A DNA stretch of 64,000 bases from Vogesella oryzae (lineage in GTDB: Bacteria; Pseudomonadota; Gammaproteobacteria; Burkholderiales; Chromobacteriaceae). The notes beneath the pieces are model-generated. The model searched no databases. It was not told where the DNA came from and saw only the letters and a list, made by a program, of their open reading frames with translations. Location: positions 106,333 through 170,332 of the forward strand of contig NZ_CADEPL010000019.1 of the NCBI RefSeq assembly GCF_902829295.1. Reading direction: 5' to 3'. Within the stretch, counting starts at the first letter, position 1, and each line of letters opens with the position of its first letter. The translations under genes were made by a program, and so were the position numbers. Positions 1 to 8,907 of the stretch are shown here, piece after piece.

Positions 1-318
1 CGCATCGAACAGCATGTGCGCCGCAACCTGGCCGATACCAGCCTGGACCCGGAACAGATTGCCCGTGCCTGCCGCATTTCCACCCGCTACCTGCACGACC
101 TGTTTCGCGACACCGGCCAGACTTTCAGCCACTGGCTGCGCGAACAACGGCTGGAAGGCGCGCGCCAGGCACTGGTACGCCAGCCGCGTTTGAGTCTGGC
201 TCAAATCGCCTATCAGTGGGGATTTACCGACCAGTCGCATTTTTGCCGGGTTTTCAAACAGCGCTACGGCATTACGCCGCGCTCGGCACGCGAGCAGCAG
301 TTGCAGCTCCATCACTAA
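1..318 (+). CDS. AraC-family transcriptional regulator, C-terminal part
   Basis: The reading frame is open at the left window edge, so only about the last 105 residues are visible. They form an AraC/XylS DNA-binding domain with two helix-turn-helix units: the first around RACRISTRYLHDLFRDTG and the second around SLAQIAYQWGFTDQSHFCRVFKQRYGITP, the classic second-helix signature. The sensor or dimerisation half lies outside the window, so the effector and target are unknown. It ends about 150 bp before the tRNA cluster and is probably not co-transcribed with it. The family call is secure; the specific role cannot be assigned. Confidence 0.9.
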   Translation, partial: RIEQHVRRNLADTSLDPEQIARACRISTRYLHDLFRDTGQTFSHWLREQRLEGARQALVRQPRLSLAQIAYQWGFTDQSHFCRVFKQRYGITPRSAREQQLQLHH

Positions 319-396
319 AAAATCATTGCAATCAGCACCTTGCAAACCAAAGCTTGCAAAGCCACAGAAAAATGCAAAAAGATTGCAGAAAAACGC

Positions 397-425
397 TTGA
401 CGACAATTATCGCTCACGTTAAAGT
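397..425 (+). promoter_or_regulatory. Candidate sigma-70 promoter of the tRNA cluster
   Basis: TTGACG (397-402), a 17-bp spacer and TAAAGT (420-425) resemble -35 and -10 elements. A GC-rich stretch follows, as in stringently controlled stable-RNA promoters. The first tRNA starts about 44 bp downstream. Inferred from sequence only. Confidence 0.5.
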
Positions 426-468
426 GCGCACCTCTTCGCGATGCAGCGATGCAAAACGAAGAACCTGT

Positions 469-544
<76 letters not shown>

Positions 545-546
545 CA

Positions 547-622
547 GTCCCCATCGTCTAGAGGCCTAGGACACCGCCCTTTCACGGCGATAACCGGGGT
601 TCGACTCCCCGTGGGGACGCCA
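547..622 (+). tRNA. tRNA-Glu (anticodon UUC)
   Basis: A 76-nt gene with encoded CCA and acceptor stem GTCCCCA/TGGGGAC. The anticodon stem CCGCC/GGCGA-side pairing encloses CTTTCAC, giving anticodon TTC. The T arm contains GGGGTTCGACTCCCC. It lies 2 bp after tRNA-Ala and 4 bp before the second tRNA-Ala, so the three are one transcript. Confidence 0.97.
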
Positions 623-626
623 ATCT

Positions 627-702
<76 letters not shown>

Positions 703-708
703 GATAAA

Positions 709-738
709 GAAAAAACCGGTCTTCGTGACCGGTTTTTT
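709..738 (+). terminator. Terminator of the tRNA cluster
   Basis: The arms ACCGGTC and GACCGGT enclose a short loop (TTCGT) and are followed by six T. The left flank is A-rich, so the hairpin could also work in the opposite direction for the minus-strand gene ending at 784. Confidence 0.9.
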
Positions 739-783
739 CATTTCTGCCCTGCTCCACCGATTTTCGTCACCCCACGCCACATC

Positions 784-1305
784 TCAGGCTGACAGGCTGC
801 GCTCGCTTTCTTCCAGGCTAGCGGCCAACTGCTGCCAGTCATCCGGCTCGGCACTGTGCTGCAACACCCGCAACAGGAAGTGGCAACTGGCAAACAACGG
901 CCGCAATCGCCCCCGTGCCTCATCCTGTTGCTGCGGTAACTGCTGCCGTAGCCGCGGCCACAGCATGACCAGTCGCGCCAGCACTGCCGCCACCTGCTCC
1001 AGCTCGGCAAACAGGCCATGTGCCGGACGTCCGCCGGCGAGCAACGCCCGCTCCTTCAGATCATCGATTCGCTCTTGCAGCAGCCGCAGCAGTGCCGCGA
1101 GCTGGGCCTGCAACTGCTCCGGCATAGCATCGCGCGCCGGCTGCCCATCCGGATCCAGCACCAGGGCATGCTGCGCCAGCAGGCTGGCATGGAAGTCACT
1201 CCCCCGCTCGGCCAGCGGCTGCGGCAACGCATGGCGGGGTAATGGCGGATGCGGCAGATGCTCGCTGACGACACCAGACGGAGTTACCGGATCAATACGC
1301 GCCAT
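784..1305 (-). CDS. Conserved-looking protein of unknown function
   Basis: A 173-residue soluble protein rich in Leu, Gln, Ala and Arg, predicted largely alpha-helical (for example LQAQLAALLRLLQERIDDLKE, near residues 85-105). I recognise no family. There is no signal peptide or membrane segment. The ATG at 1305 has a good ribosome site (GGGAGAG) about 4 nt upstream. It lies 33 bp after ribA on the same strand and probably belongs to the GAF-ribA transcript, but nothing ties it to riboflavin synthesis. It contains one copy of the GCGGCCAAC repeat (821-829). Confidence 0.7.
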   Translation of the reverse strand: MARIDPVTPSGVVSEHLPHPPLPRHALPQPLAERGSDFHASLLAQHALVLDPDGQPARDAMPEQLQAQLAALLRLLQERIDDLKERALLAGGRPAHGLFAELEQVAAVLARLVMLWPRLRQQLPQQQDEARGRLRPLFASCHFLLRVLQHSAEPDDWQQLAASLEESERSLSA

Positions 1306-1338
1306 CTTCTCTCCCGCCCTGCCGCCACAGCGGCCAGA

Positions 1339-1944
1339 CTAGAAACCGAACAAATGCCCCAGCTTGGCCTGCTTGGTATTCAGGTAGTGATCGTTGTACT
1401 CATTGCGGCCAACCTGCAGCGGCACACGCTCCACTACATTGATGCCGGCCTGCTGCAAGGTTGCCACCTTGCGCGGATTGTTAGTCATGATGCGCACGGC
1501 CGGCACATCCAGCAGCGACAACATTTCACGGGCAATGCGGAAGTCGCGCATGTCGGCAGGGAAGCCCAGCTGCTCGTTGGCCTCCACCGTATCGGCACCA
1601 CCATCCTGCAGCTTGTAGGCGCGAATCTTGTTCAACAGCCCAATGCCGCGCCCTTCCTGGCGCAGATACAGCAAAACACCCCGACCTTCCTTGGCGATGG
1701 CGTCCAGCGCCGCTTCCAGCTGGAAGCCGCAATCGCAACGCAGCGAAAACAGCGCGTCGCCGGTGAGGCACTCGGAATGCACCCGTGCCAGCGGCGCCTC
1801 GCCTTGCAGCTCGCCCAGGGTCAGCGCCACATGCTCGCGGCCGCCCTCTTCCTCGAATCCGTGCATGTCGAACACGCCGAACGGGGTCGGCAGCCGGCAG
1901 CTGGCCACCAGCGTAACGCGCGGCGCCTTATCGGTTTGACTCAA
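1339..1944 (-). CDS. ribA: GTP cyclohydrolase II
   Basis: Catalyses the first step of riboflavin synthesis: GTP to 2,5-diamino-6-ribosylamino-pyrimidinone phosphate, formate and pyrophosphate. The protein has 201 residues, close to the usual stand-alone RibA. Zinc-binding cysteines are at about 59, 70 and 72 ([15 protein letters not shown]), followed by the nucleotide-binding RQEGRGIGL segment near 95-103 and EANEQLGF. It is not fused to RibB. The start is TTG at 1944, supported by GGAG 6 nt upstream; no ATG fits better. It sits 83 bp after the GAF-domain gene and before an unknown gene, all on the minus strand. Confidence 0.95.
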   Translation of the reverse strand: MSQTDKAPRVTLVASCRLPTPFGVFDMHGFEEEGGREHVALTLGELQGEAPLARVHSECLTGDALFSLRCDCGFQLEAALDAIAKEGRGVLLYLRQEGRGIGLLNKIRAYKLQDGGADTVEANEQLGFPADMRDFRIAREMLSLLDVPAVRIMTNNPRKVATLQQAGINVVERVPLQVGRNEYNDHYLNTKQAKLGHLFGF

Positions 1945-2027
1945 AATGAACTCCGGTTATCCATGACAGCAGCGGCATGGTAACGACCGCGACTGCACCT
2001 ACAAAGCGCAATGTTTTGCAGGCTTTA

Positions 2028-2735
2028 TCAAAAATTTTCAACAGGGGTCGCAGCCAACGCTGCAAAGGGTTGCGCCAATGCCAGCGCCAGAGCGGCCAAT
2101 ACTGCCTGCCGCTGTTCATCAAAAAATCCGGCGCTGCCATCTTCGGCATCCAGGATGCCCAGCACCGTGCCGTCAGCATCCAGCACCGGCAGACACACCT
2201 CGCTCTGCACCTTGGGGTCACACTCGTAATAGGCGCCACCAGCCTGCTGCCAAGCGCGCACGTCGGCAATGACCGCACCCTTGCCACTCAGGCCAACCCG
2301 ACTGTTGTTGCTGAACAGGGCAAAATCATCAGTCAGCGGGAATTCGGCACGACTGGACAAGCCGCGATACGCCAGTTTCACCAGCCGCGGCAGGCCGTCA
2401 CGCTCGAAACGGCAGTACACCCCGAGCCAGTCGGCCGGCACCAGCCGCAGGGTTGCCTGCACCAGGGCATCCAGCGCACGCAACTGCTCTTCCGCAGCAC
2501 TACTGCGACCACCCAGCCACGGCGAGATGTCGTATGGCTCGGCCTCCAGCTCGTCTACCAGCGAACAGCTGCCACCCTCTCCCAGTTTGGGCACCCGGTA
2601 ACGGTAAAGTTCATCCGCTCCGCGAGGTTCCACCGCCTGCGTCAGCGCTTGCTGCAGCGCGGCAACGCCTTGTTGCACCACGGGTAACGACAGCGCCAGT
2701 CCGGCGTGCTGAAGATAGGATGCGGCATACTGCAT
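2028..2735 (-). CDS. GAF-domain protein
   Basis: A 235-residue cytoplasmic protein. The C-terminal two thirds (about 85-225) looks like a GAF fold: GVYCRFERDGLPRLVKLAYRG, then CDPKVQSEVCLPVLDADG and LGILDAED, a pattern shared with small-molecule-binding GAF proteins and free-methionine-(R)-sulfoxide reductases. Two cysteines flank the predicted pocket, but the set of three catalytic cysteines of fRMsr is not clearly present, so enzyme activity is doubtful. The N-terminal 80 residues have no recognised motif. It stands upstream of ribA on the same strand. The likely role is a ligand-sensing or redox protein; ligand unknown. Confidence 0.65.
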   Translation of the reverse strand: MQYAASYLQHAGLALSLPVVQQGVAALQQALTQAVEPRGADELYRYRVPKLGEGGSCSLVDELEAEPYDISPWLGGRSSAAEEQLRALDALVQATLRLVPADWLGVYCRFERDGLPRLVKLAYRGLSSRAEFPLTDDFALFSNNSRVGLSGKGAVIADVRAWQQAGGAYYECDPKVQSEVCLPVLDADGTVLGILDAEDGSAGFFDEQRQAVLAALALALAQPFAALAATPVENF

Positions 2736-2857
2736 GGTTGGCCACTCCGGCTAAGTAATTTAGTCGGGTATTATCGCCCTTTTTCGCCCCCGAACTCCAG
2801 CCATATACCCGACGCCGGCCGGAAAAACCATCGCACCCCAGCCGCCCCGGCACAAAA

Positions 2858-2901
2858 GACTGCGGCCAACCTGCCGCAGAAACGGAAGGTTGGCCGCAGT
2901 C
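2858..2901 (-). terminator. Paired GCGGCCAAC repeat forming a terminator
   Basis: Two inverted copies of the repeat form a perfect 15-bp stem (arms 2858-2872 and 2887-2901) with a 14-nt loop. Read on the minus strand it is followed by TTTT, so it would end the diguanylate cyclase transcript, whose stop is 40 bp upstream. Confidence 0.8.
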
Positions 2902-2941
2902 CAGTCAAGCCGCCATGACCTCAACGGCTTGCCATCGAAGA

Positions 2942-4144
2942 TCAGGCCACCGCCGGCGCCGGCGAGGACACCAGCCAGCAGTGCTGCTCCATATTGCGGG
3001 TGACCAGCCGGTTGCGGCCATTCTGCTTGGCCTGATACATCCGGCTATCGGCCAGCTCCAGCAGTTGGCGCCAGTCATTCACGCCATCTTCCTGCCACTC
3101 GGCCACCCCGATGCTGGCCGTCAGCGGCTCGCCATCCGGGCGCAAGCCCAAGCCACCCTGGCGCAGCCGCCCCAGCGCATGCACCGCCTGGCTGGCGGTA
3201 GTGTTGGGCAACAGCAGCAGGAATTCTTCGCCGCCCCAGCGCACCAGCACATCGCCCTTGCGCAATTGTTCCACCACCAGTTCGGCCAGCGTTTGCAATG
3301 CGCAGTCACCGGCATGGTGGCCAAAGCGGTCATTGATGCTCTTGAAGTGATCGATATCGATGAAGGCCACGCTGAGCGGACTCTGGCAGCGCATCGCCAG
3401 CGTCGCCTGCAATTCCAGCACCTCTTCGCCACTGCGGCGCGAGAAGGCACCAGTCAGCGGGTCACGTACCGCCTGCTGCACCAGCGCAATCATGAACGCC
3501 AGCTGGCTGATACAGGCCAGCGCCGCCACGCCGGCAATCAGCACCTGCAACCAGAAACTCCCCCAGAACGACGGCCAGTCCACCGAGGTCCATTCCAGCA
3601 TGCCGCCCAGAATGTGGGCCGCCAGCGCCGGCAGCGCAAAACCGATACATTCGGCCAGCGTCAGCGGAAATATCGCCAGGCCGGCCAGCAGCACGAATGG
3701 CAGGAAGGCATAGCCGGTGCCGATGGCTGCCGAAATCCCCTGCAGATGATGGTTGAGCAGCAGCAGGTGCGATACCACATAGAACACCGACGGAATGGCA
3801 AACAGGCAGGCCATGCCCCCCCATGCCTGCAGCAGGGTACTGCCGGCACGGTAATGCCGGTGCAAGGCCATGAACGCCAGCGATGCCAGCAGTCGCGCCA
3901 CCGCCAGCTGCCAGCTCAGCGCCAGCGGCAGCACCAGCAAGTCGACGACAATCCACAGCGGCGTCAGGATGGCAAACAGACAGGCAACCAGCCGCACCCG
4001 ATTGACGATAATGCGGGCACGCCTGCCGTTCATCAGCGGCATGTGGCCATACGGCGACAGCAGCCAGCGCGCCTCGCTGTGATTCACCTCTCCGGGCAAC
4101 AGGCCTACCAGCCTGAGCCACAACTGCCTGGACAAACCACCCAT
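2942..4144 (-). CDS. Membrane diguanylate cyclase (GGDEF)
   Basis: Makes cyclic di-GMP from two GTP. The N-terminal half (about 45-225) holds several hydrophobic helices forming a membrane sensor region of a type I cannot name with confidence (MASE-like). The GGDEF domain begins near residue 228 (RDPLTGAFSRR). The active-site motif is GGEEF at 304-308, preceded by FIDIDHFKSINDRFGH. A product-inhibition site RxxD (RKGD, 295-298) sits at the right distance, so feedback inhibition is expected. No EAL or HD-GYP domain is present. It is a single gene ended by a repeat-derived terminator. Confidence 0.9.
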   Translation of the reverse strand: MGGLSRQLWLRLVGLLPGEVNHSEARWLLSPYGHMPLMNGRRARIIVNRVRLVACLFAILTPLWIVVDLLVLPLALSWQLAVARLLASLAFMALHRHYRAGSTLLQAWGGMACLFAIPSVFYVVSHLLLLNHHLQGISAAIGTGYAFLPFVLLAGLAIFPLTLAECIGFALPALAAHILGGMLEWTSVDWPSFWGSFWLQVLIAGVAALACISQLAFMIALVQQAVRDPLTGAFSRRSGEEVLELQATLAMRCQSPLSVAFIDIDHFKSINDRFGHHAGDCALQTLAELVVEQLRKGDVLVRWGGEEFLLLLPNTTASQAVHALGRLRQGGLGLRPDGEPLTASIGVAEWQEDGVNDWRQLLELADSRMYQAKQNGRNRLVTRNMEQHCWLVSSPAPAVA

Positions 4145-4295
4145 CAGTCATCCCTCCTAGGACAAGCCAAGCATTATCAGTAGCTCCCCGCTCCCGATGT
4201 TTGCCCGAAGTCAACTAGCAGCCATTACAGGCAAAACAAAACCGGCGACACCACAAGTGCCGCCGGCCACACATAAAACGCCCGTTTTAAAACGC

Positions 4296-5363
4296 TTAAC
4301 TATAGATAAAGTGCGCGCGTTTCACATTGCACAGCACTTCATAGCTGATGGTGCCGGCCTTGGCCGCCACCTCGCCGACACTGATGCTGTCGCCCCACAG
4401 CTCCACCTCGCTACCGATACCGGCCTGCGGCAAATCGGTGAGGTCCACCGTCATCATGTCCATCGACACCCGGCCGATCACCTGGCTACGGACGCCGTCG
4501 ATCAGCACCGGACTGCCGGTAGACGCCAGTCGCGGATAACCGTCGGCGTAGCCACAGGCCATCAGACCGACACGGGTTGGCCGCGAAGTAATAAAGGTCG
4601 CGCCATAGCCCACCGGCTCGCCGGCAGCAAGCTCGCGCACCCCGAAAATACGGGTAGTCAGACGCATTACCGGCTTGAGGCCGGCAGCGGCGGCATCGTC
4701 ATCCGGCAGCGGCGAGGAGCCGTACAGCATGATGCCTGGACGCCCCCAATCGCGGTGTGCGCCCTTGTGGATCATGATTCCGGCAGAGTTGGCCACACTC
4801 ACATCGCCAGCCAGCCCGGCGGTCGCGGCATCGAATGCGGCAATCTGCGCAGCGGTGGCATCGCAACCCGGTTCGTCGGCGCGGGCGAAGTGGGTCATCT
4901 TGACGATGCCATCCACCTTGCCGCTCTGCAGCAGGCGCTGGTAGGCGGCGGCATAGTCGGCGGGGAAGAAGCCGGCGCGATGCATGCCGGAATCCATCTT
5001 CAGCCATACACGGTACGGCTTGTCGGCAGGAGCGGCCAACAGCATTTCCAGTTGCTCGCGATTCTGCACCACCAGCCACAGATCATGCGCCTGCACCTCG
5101 GCCAGCTCGGCAGCCTCGAACACCCCTTCCAGCAACAGGATCGGGCCCCGGATACCGGCCGCGCGCAGTTGCAGCGCTTCTTCCAGACAGGCAACAGCAA
5201 AACCGTCGGCAATATCGGCCACTGTCTGGGCGCAGCGTACCGCGCCGTGGCCATAGGCATTGGCCTTCACCACGGCCAGCGCGCGGCCACCGTGACGCTG
5301 GCGCGCCTGCAGGTAGTTGTGACGAAAATGATCAAGTCGGACGTTGGCAATCAGGGGACGCAT
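4296..5363 (-). CDS. alr: Alanine racemase, probably catabolic (DadX type)
   Basis: PLP enzyme interconverting L- and D-alanine. The PLP lysine is K33 in AVVKANAYGHG, and the second catalytic residue, the Tyr of VGYGATF, is in the C-terminal half. Starting at the ATG at 5363 gives 355 residues, the usual family length. A longer frame from 5414 adds 17 residues without family support. It lies directly downstream of dadA on the same strand. That order matches dadAX systems, in which the racemase supplies D-alanine to the dehydrogenase, so a catabolic role is inferred, although it may also serve peptidoglycan. Confidence 0.93.
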   Translation of the reverse strand: MRPLIANVRLDHFRHNYLQARQRHGGRALAVVKANAYGHGAVRCAQTVADIADGFAVACLEEALQLRAAGIRGPILLLEGVFEAAELAEVQAHDLWLVVQNREQLEMLLAAPADKPYRVWLKMDSGMHRAGFFPADYAAAYQRLLQSGKVDGIVKMTHFARADEPGCDATAAQIAAFDAATAGLAGDVSVANSAGIMIHKGAHRDWGRPGIMLYGSSPLPDDDAAAAGLKPVMRLTTRIFGVRELAAGEPVGYGATFITSRPTRVGLMACGYADGYPRLASTGSPVLIDGVRSQVIGRVSMDMMTVDLTDLPQAGIGSEVELWGDSISVGEVAAKAGTISYEVLCNVKRAHFIYS

Positions 5364-5398
5364 CGTTTCGTTCTCGGGAAATAGGCCGCTACCGGCCA

Positions 5399-5428
5399 TA
5401 AAAAAACCTGCCACGTACTACGGTGGCG
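5399..5428 (-). terminator. Weak terminator-like hairpin between dadA and alr
   Basis: On the minus strand GCCAC and GTGGC (5423-5427 and 5410-5414) can pair and are followed by AGG and a run of seven T. It lies downstream of dadA and just before the alr start, so it could reduce read-through into alr. The stem is short. Confidence 0.4.
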
Positions 5429-5495
5429 GCAACGCCGGAACAACACCGGCATTGCCACATCAGACCGCGATACGGGGCAGGAATTCAGGCGCGAA

Positions 5496-6803
5496 TCAGG
5501 CCTTGGCCAGCGTCGGCTGGAACATCGGCACGACCAGGGTCTGGCCGCTCTTGGCATAACGCTGCATGGACAGGCCATCAATGCTGATTTCCGGCTGTGC
5601 ACCGACAATCTGGTCGGCCAGTACTTTGCCGGAGCCGGCACACATGGTCCAGCCCAGCGTGCCGTGGCCGGTATTCAGCGACAGGTTGCCAAAACGGGTG
5701 CCACCGATGATAGGCGTGCCATCCGGCGTCATCGGGCGCAGGCCAGTCCAGAACTCGGCACGGGACACGTCGCCCCCCTCCGGATAAAGATCGGTCACCA
5801 CCATTTCCAGCGTGGCGCGGCGTTTCGGATTCAGGCTCAGGTCGAAGCCGGCCAGCTCGGCCATGCCGCCAACACGGATGCGATCATCGAAACGGGTAAT
5901 GGCGATCTTGTAGGTCTCGTCCAGCACAGTGGATACCGGCGCGCCAGCAGCATTGGTGATCGGCACGGTCAGCGAGTAACCCTTGACCGGATAAACCGGA
6001 ATATCGATACCCAGGGTTTTCACCATCTCGCGCGAATAGCTGCCGGTTGCCACTACGTAGTGGTCGGCGGTCAGCAATTCGCCTTCCACGCGCACGCCAG
6101 TCACCTTGTCGCCGTAAGTCTGGATACCGTCGATGCTCTTGCCCCACAGGAACTTGACGCCGTTGGCCGCACACATTTCGGCCAGACGGGTGGTGAACAG
6201 CTGGCAGTCACCGGTATCGTCGTTAGGCAGACGCAGACCGCCCTTGAGCTTGTGCTTGGTCTTGGCCAGCGCCGGTTCGATACGGGCACAGCCATCGGCG
6301 TCCAGTACCTGGTACTCCACGCCGCATTCCTTCAGCACTTCGATGTCCTTGCCCATCGCGTCAACTTGCTGCTGGCTGCGGAACAGCTGCAGCGTGCCGC
6401 CGTTGCGGCCTTCGAAGTTGATGCCGGTCTCGGCCTTCAGCTCGCGGATCTTGTCGCGGCTGTATTCGGCCAGACGCATCATGCGTCCCTTGTTGACGTT
6501 GTAAGCCTGGTAGTTGCAGTTGGCGAACATGCGCGCCATCCATTCCCACTGGTAGGTACTGCCATCAACACGGATCGCCAGCGGAGCATGCTTCTGAAAC
6601 AGCCACTTCAGTGCCTTCATCGGGATACCCGGCGCAGCCCACGGTGCGGCATAGCCCGGAGAGATCTGGCCGGCATTGCCGAAGCTGGTTTCCAGCGCCG
6701 GACCCGGCTGACGCTCGATCACGGTAACGTCCACCCCGGCCTTGGCCAGGTACCAAGCAGTGGAAATACCCACTACACCACCACCCAATACGATGACTTT
6801 CAT
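5496..6803 (-). CDS. dadA: D-amino-acid dehydrogenase, FAD-dependent
   Basis: Oxidatively deaminates D-alanine and other D-amino acids to 2-oxo acids, passing electrons to the respiratory chain at the inner face of the membrane. The protein has 435 residues with the FAD-binding dinucleotide motif at the N-terminus ([17 protein letters not shown], about 3-19), followed by [17 protein letters not shown] and a C-terminal [14 protein letters not shown] segment, all typical of DadA. It is divergent from lrp, with a 169-bp AT-rich gap holding an inverted repeat, and upstream of alr. Control by Lrp and alanine is known for such loci and is inferred here. Confidence 0.95.
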   Translation of the reverse strand: MKVIVLGGGVVGISTAWYLAKAGVDVTVIERQPGPALETSFGNAGQISPGYAAPWAAPGIPMKALKWLFQKHAPLAIRVDGSTYQWEWMARMFANCNYQAYNVNKGRMMRLAEYSRDKIRELKAETGINFEGRNGGTLQLFRSQQQVDAMGKDIEVLKECGVEYQVLDADGCARIEPALAKTKHKLKGGLRLPNDDTGDCQLFTTRLAEMCAANGVKFLWGKSIDGIQTYGDKVTGVRVEGELLTADHYVVATGSYSREMVKTLGIDIPVYPVKGYSLTVPITNAAGAPVSTVLDETYKIAITRFDDRIRVGGMAELAGFDLSLNPKRRATLEMVVTDLYPEGGDVSRAEFWTGLRPMTPDGTPIIGGTRFGNLSLNTGHGTLGWTMCAGSGKVLADQIVGAQPEISIDGLSMQRYAKSGQTLVVPMFQPTLAKA

Positions 6804-6918
6804 GTGCTCCTCCAGATCCCTGCATGACGGTTTGAATCCGTCTGTTTGCTATACATTCGACCACCTGGACACCGTCCAGTGAATTTCCGTAGTATATTGA
6901 TTGAATGACAGTTTTTTT

Positions 6919-6944
6919 CACTTAGTTTAAATATTGACTAAGTG
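6919..6944. promoter_or_regulatory. Inverted repeat in the dadA-lrp gap
   Basis: CACTTAGT and ACTAAGTG form perfect 8-bp arms with a 10-nt AT-rich spacer. The site lies about 30 bp upstream of the lrp start and about 115 bp upstream of dadA. Its position and AT-rich spacer fit an Lrp-type operator for autoregulation or dadA control; the assignment is inference. Confidence 0.4.
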
Positions 6945-6972
6945 TATTTTCTCGAAAAATTGGTGGTTAACA

Positions 6973-7470
6973 GTGAAATCTCCAAACAAAAATATTGCAC
7001 CGCAGCGCCAGCTGGATCGTATCGATCTGAAAATCCTGCACCACCTGCAAGCCAATGCCCGCATCTCGATGACCGAGCTGGCCGAAACGGTAGGCCTGTC
7101 CACCACGCCATGCACCGAGCGGGTGCGTCGCCTGGAGCGCGACGGCGTGATCGAGGGCTACCATGCCCGTCTCAACCCGCAGGCACTGGGCGCCAGCCTG
7201 CTGGTATTTGTTGAGATCAAGTTGTCCGCCAAATCCGGCGACATCTTCGACGCCTTCCGCCGCGAGGTACAAAAGCTGCCGGACGTGCTGGAATGCCACC
7301 TGGTCTCCGGCGAATACGATTACCTGCTCAAGGTGCGACTGCCGGACATGTCCATGTACCGCAAAGTGCTGGGCGACATCCTGCTCAAATTGCCGCAAGC
7401 CAATGAGTCCCGCAGCTACGTGGTGATGGAGGAGGTCAAGGAAACCGCCCTGCTGCCGCTGGGCAACTGA
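6973..7470 (+). CDS. lrp: Leucine-responsive regulatory protein, Lrp/AsnC family
   Basis: Transcription regulator with an N-terminal winged helix-turn-helix (ISMTELAETVGLSTTPCTERVRRLERDGVIEGY) and a C-terminal RAM ligand-binding domain (SLLVFVEIKL, ECHLVSGEYDYLLKVRLPDM). The frame extends to a TTG at 6934, but the GTG at 6973 gives 165 residues, which matches E. coli Lrp (164) closely. The resemblance through ECHLVSG-DYLLK-VVMEEVK makes this a true Lrp orthologue rather than a distant AsnC paralogue. It is divergent from dadA, the usual arrangement for a local activator of D-alanine catabolism. Confidence 0.9.
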   Translation: MKSPNKNIAPQRQLDRIDLKILHHLQANARISMTELAETVGLSTTPCTERVRRLERDGVIEGYHARLNPQALGASLLVFVEIKLSAKSGDIFDAFRREVQKLPDVLECHLVSGEYDYLLKVRLPDMSMYRKVLGDILLKLPQANESRSYVVMEEVKETALLPLGN

Positions 7471-7480
7471 CCCGGCCGGC

Positions 7481-7575
7481 GCACCAAATCGGCGCAAACC
7501 ATTGTTTGCGCACCGAATTAGCGCCTTGCCAGCACCATCGTCGTACGTCATTTGGCAAAAACACCTATTTGGTGC
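7481..7575 (+). promoter_or_regulatory. Three NtrC-like boxes upstream of the ammonium transporter
   Basis: Three copies resemble the NtrC consensus GCACC-N5-GGTGC. They are GCACC-AAATC-GGCGC (7481-7495), GCACC-GAATT-AGCGC (7510-7524) and ACACC-TATTT-GGTGC (7561-7575), the last with one mismatch. They lie 14 to 108 bp upstream of a sigma-54 promoter, the expected enhancer position. Confidence 0.65.
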
Positions 7576-7588
7576 CTTGCTGGCGGGC

Positions 7589-7604
7589 TGGCACCGTTAT
7601 TGCT
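7589..7604 (+). promoter_or_regulatory. Sigma-54 promoter of the ammonium transporter gene
   Basis: TGGCAC-N5-TTGCT matches the -24/-12 consensus TGGCAC-N5-TTGCW exactly. It stands 39 bp before the ATG of the transporter. With the NtrC-like boxes it predicts induction under nitrogen limitation. Confidence 0.8.
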
Positions 7605-7643
7605 CATGAATGCCCCAATAACTCGCATAACAGGGACAAACTC

Positions 7644-8843
7644 ATGACCGCCATTACTCCTAATGACGTGCTGTTTCTATTACTAGGCGCAGTGATGATT
7701 CTGGCCATGCATGCCGGCTTTGCCTTTCTGGAGCTGGGCACGGTGCGCAAGAAGAATCAGGTCAATGCCCTGGTAAAAATCCTCACCGACTTTGCCGTTT
7801 CCGCCATCGCCTACTTCTTTGTCGGCTATAGCGTGGCCTATGGCGTAAATTTTTTTGGCGACGTGAATCACATCAGCCAGTACAACGGCTATGAACTGGT
7901 GAAATTCTTCTTCCTGCTGACCTTCGCCGCCGCCATTCCGGCCATCGTTTCCGGCGGCATTGCCGAACGCGCCAAGTTCCACCCGCAATCGGCGGCCACC
8001 TTCCTGCTGGTCGGGCTGGTCTATCCGTTTTTCGAAGGTATTGCCTGGAATGGCCACTTTGGCGTGCAGGACTGGCTTGCGGCCAACCTTGGCGCCCAGT
8101 TCCACGACTTTGCCGGCTCGGTGGTCGTCCATGCCGTCGGCGGCTGGATCGGCCTGGCTGCCGTGCTGCATCTGGGCGCCCGTCGCGGCCGTTACAACAA
8201 GGAAGGACGCATCGCCGCGCACCCGCCGTCCTCCATCCCCTTTCTGGCATTGGGAGCCTGGATTCTGATCGTCGGCTGGTTCGGTTTTAACGTGATGAGC
8301 GCGCAGAAAATCGCCGGCATCTCCGGCCTGGTCGCCATCAACTCGCTGATGGCGATGGTCGGCGGCACGCTGACGGCAATGTGGCTGGGCAAGAACGACC
8401 CGGGCTTCATCCACAACGGCCCGCTGGCCGGTCTGGTGGCGGTATGTGCCGGCTCCGACATCATGCATCCTATCGGTGCCCTGGTCGTGGGCGGGGTCGC
8501 CGGCGCCATGTTCGTGTGGCTGTTCACCCTGACGCAGAACCGCTGGAAAATCGACGACGTGCTGGGCGTATGGCCGCTGCATGGCCTGTGCGGTACCTGG
8601 GGCGGCATCGCGGCCGGCATCTTCGGCCAGCATGCACTGGGCGGGGCCGGTGGTGTCAGCCTGGCTTCCCAGTTGCTGGGCTCGCTGGGTGGCATTGCTG
8701 TCGGCTTCGGTGGCGGTTATCTGGTCTATGGCCTGCTGAAGAAAACCGTGGGCATCCGCCTGAGCGACGAGGAAGAATTCAACGGCGCCGACTTGTCGAT
8801 CCACCAGATTACTGCCACGCCGGAGCGTGAAGCCAACTGGTAA
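7644..8843 (+). CDS. amt: Ammonium transporter, Amt family
   Basis: Inner-membrane channel for ammonium/ammonia uptake. The protein has 399 residues and about eleven hydrophobic helices. It contains the family histidines in VVHAVGGWIGLAAVLHLGARRGRY and VWPLHGLCGTWGG (the twin-His pore pair) and GPLAGLVAVCAGSDIMHP. The ATG at 7644 is chosen because it lies just after the sigma-54 promoter; a longer frame from 7506 would run through the promoter. It is N-terminally shorter than AmtB proteins with a signal peptide. No glnK/glnB gene is adjacent, which is unusual because amtB is commonly paired with glnK. Confidence 0.93.
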   Translation: MTAITPNDVLFLLLGAVMILAMHAGFAFLELGTVRKKNQVNALVKILTDFAVSAIAYFFVGYSVAYGVNFFGDVNHISQYNGYELVKFFFLLTFAAAIPAIVSGGIAERAKFHPQSAATFLLVGLVYPFFEGIAWNGHFGVQDWLAANLGAQFHDFAGSVVVHAVGGWIGLAAVLHLGARRGRYNKEGRIAAHPPSSIPFLALGAWILIVGWFGFNVMSAQKIAGISGLVAINSLMAMVGGTLTAMWLGKNDPGFIHNGPLAGLVAVCAGSDIMHPIGALVVGGVAGAMFVWLFTLTQNRWKIDDVLGVWPLHGLCGTWGGIAAGIFGQHALGGAGGVSLASQLLGSLGGIAVGFGGGYLVYGLLKKTVGIRLSDEEEFNGADLSIHQITATPEREANW

Positions 8844-8862
8844 CCGGTAGAACCTCGCCATG

Positions 8863-8884
8863 AGTTGGCCGCATGCGGCCAACT
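8863..8884. terminator. 22-bp palindrome from two repeat copies
   Basis: Two back-to-back copies of the GCGGCCAAC repeat make a perfect 22-bp palindrome 20 bp after the transporter stop codon. There is no T run, so it may end transcription weakly or only protect the 3' end. Confidence 0.5.
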
Positions 8885-8907
8885 GCCGATTGTGCTAGCT
8901 GCAGCTA

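Noticed and set aside
2915..4183. 422-codon plus-strand frame opposite the diguanylate cyclase
   Set aside because: His/Gln/Arg-rich antisense translation; the GGEEF and FIDIDHFKSIND motifs are on the minus strand.
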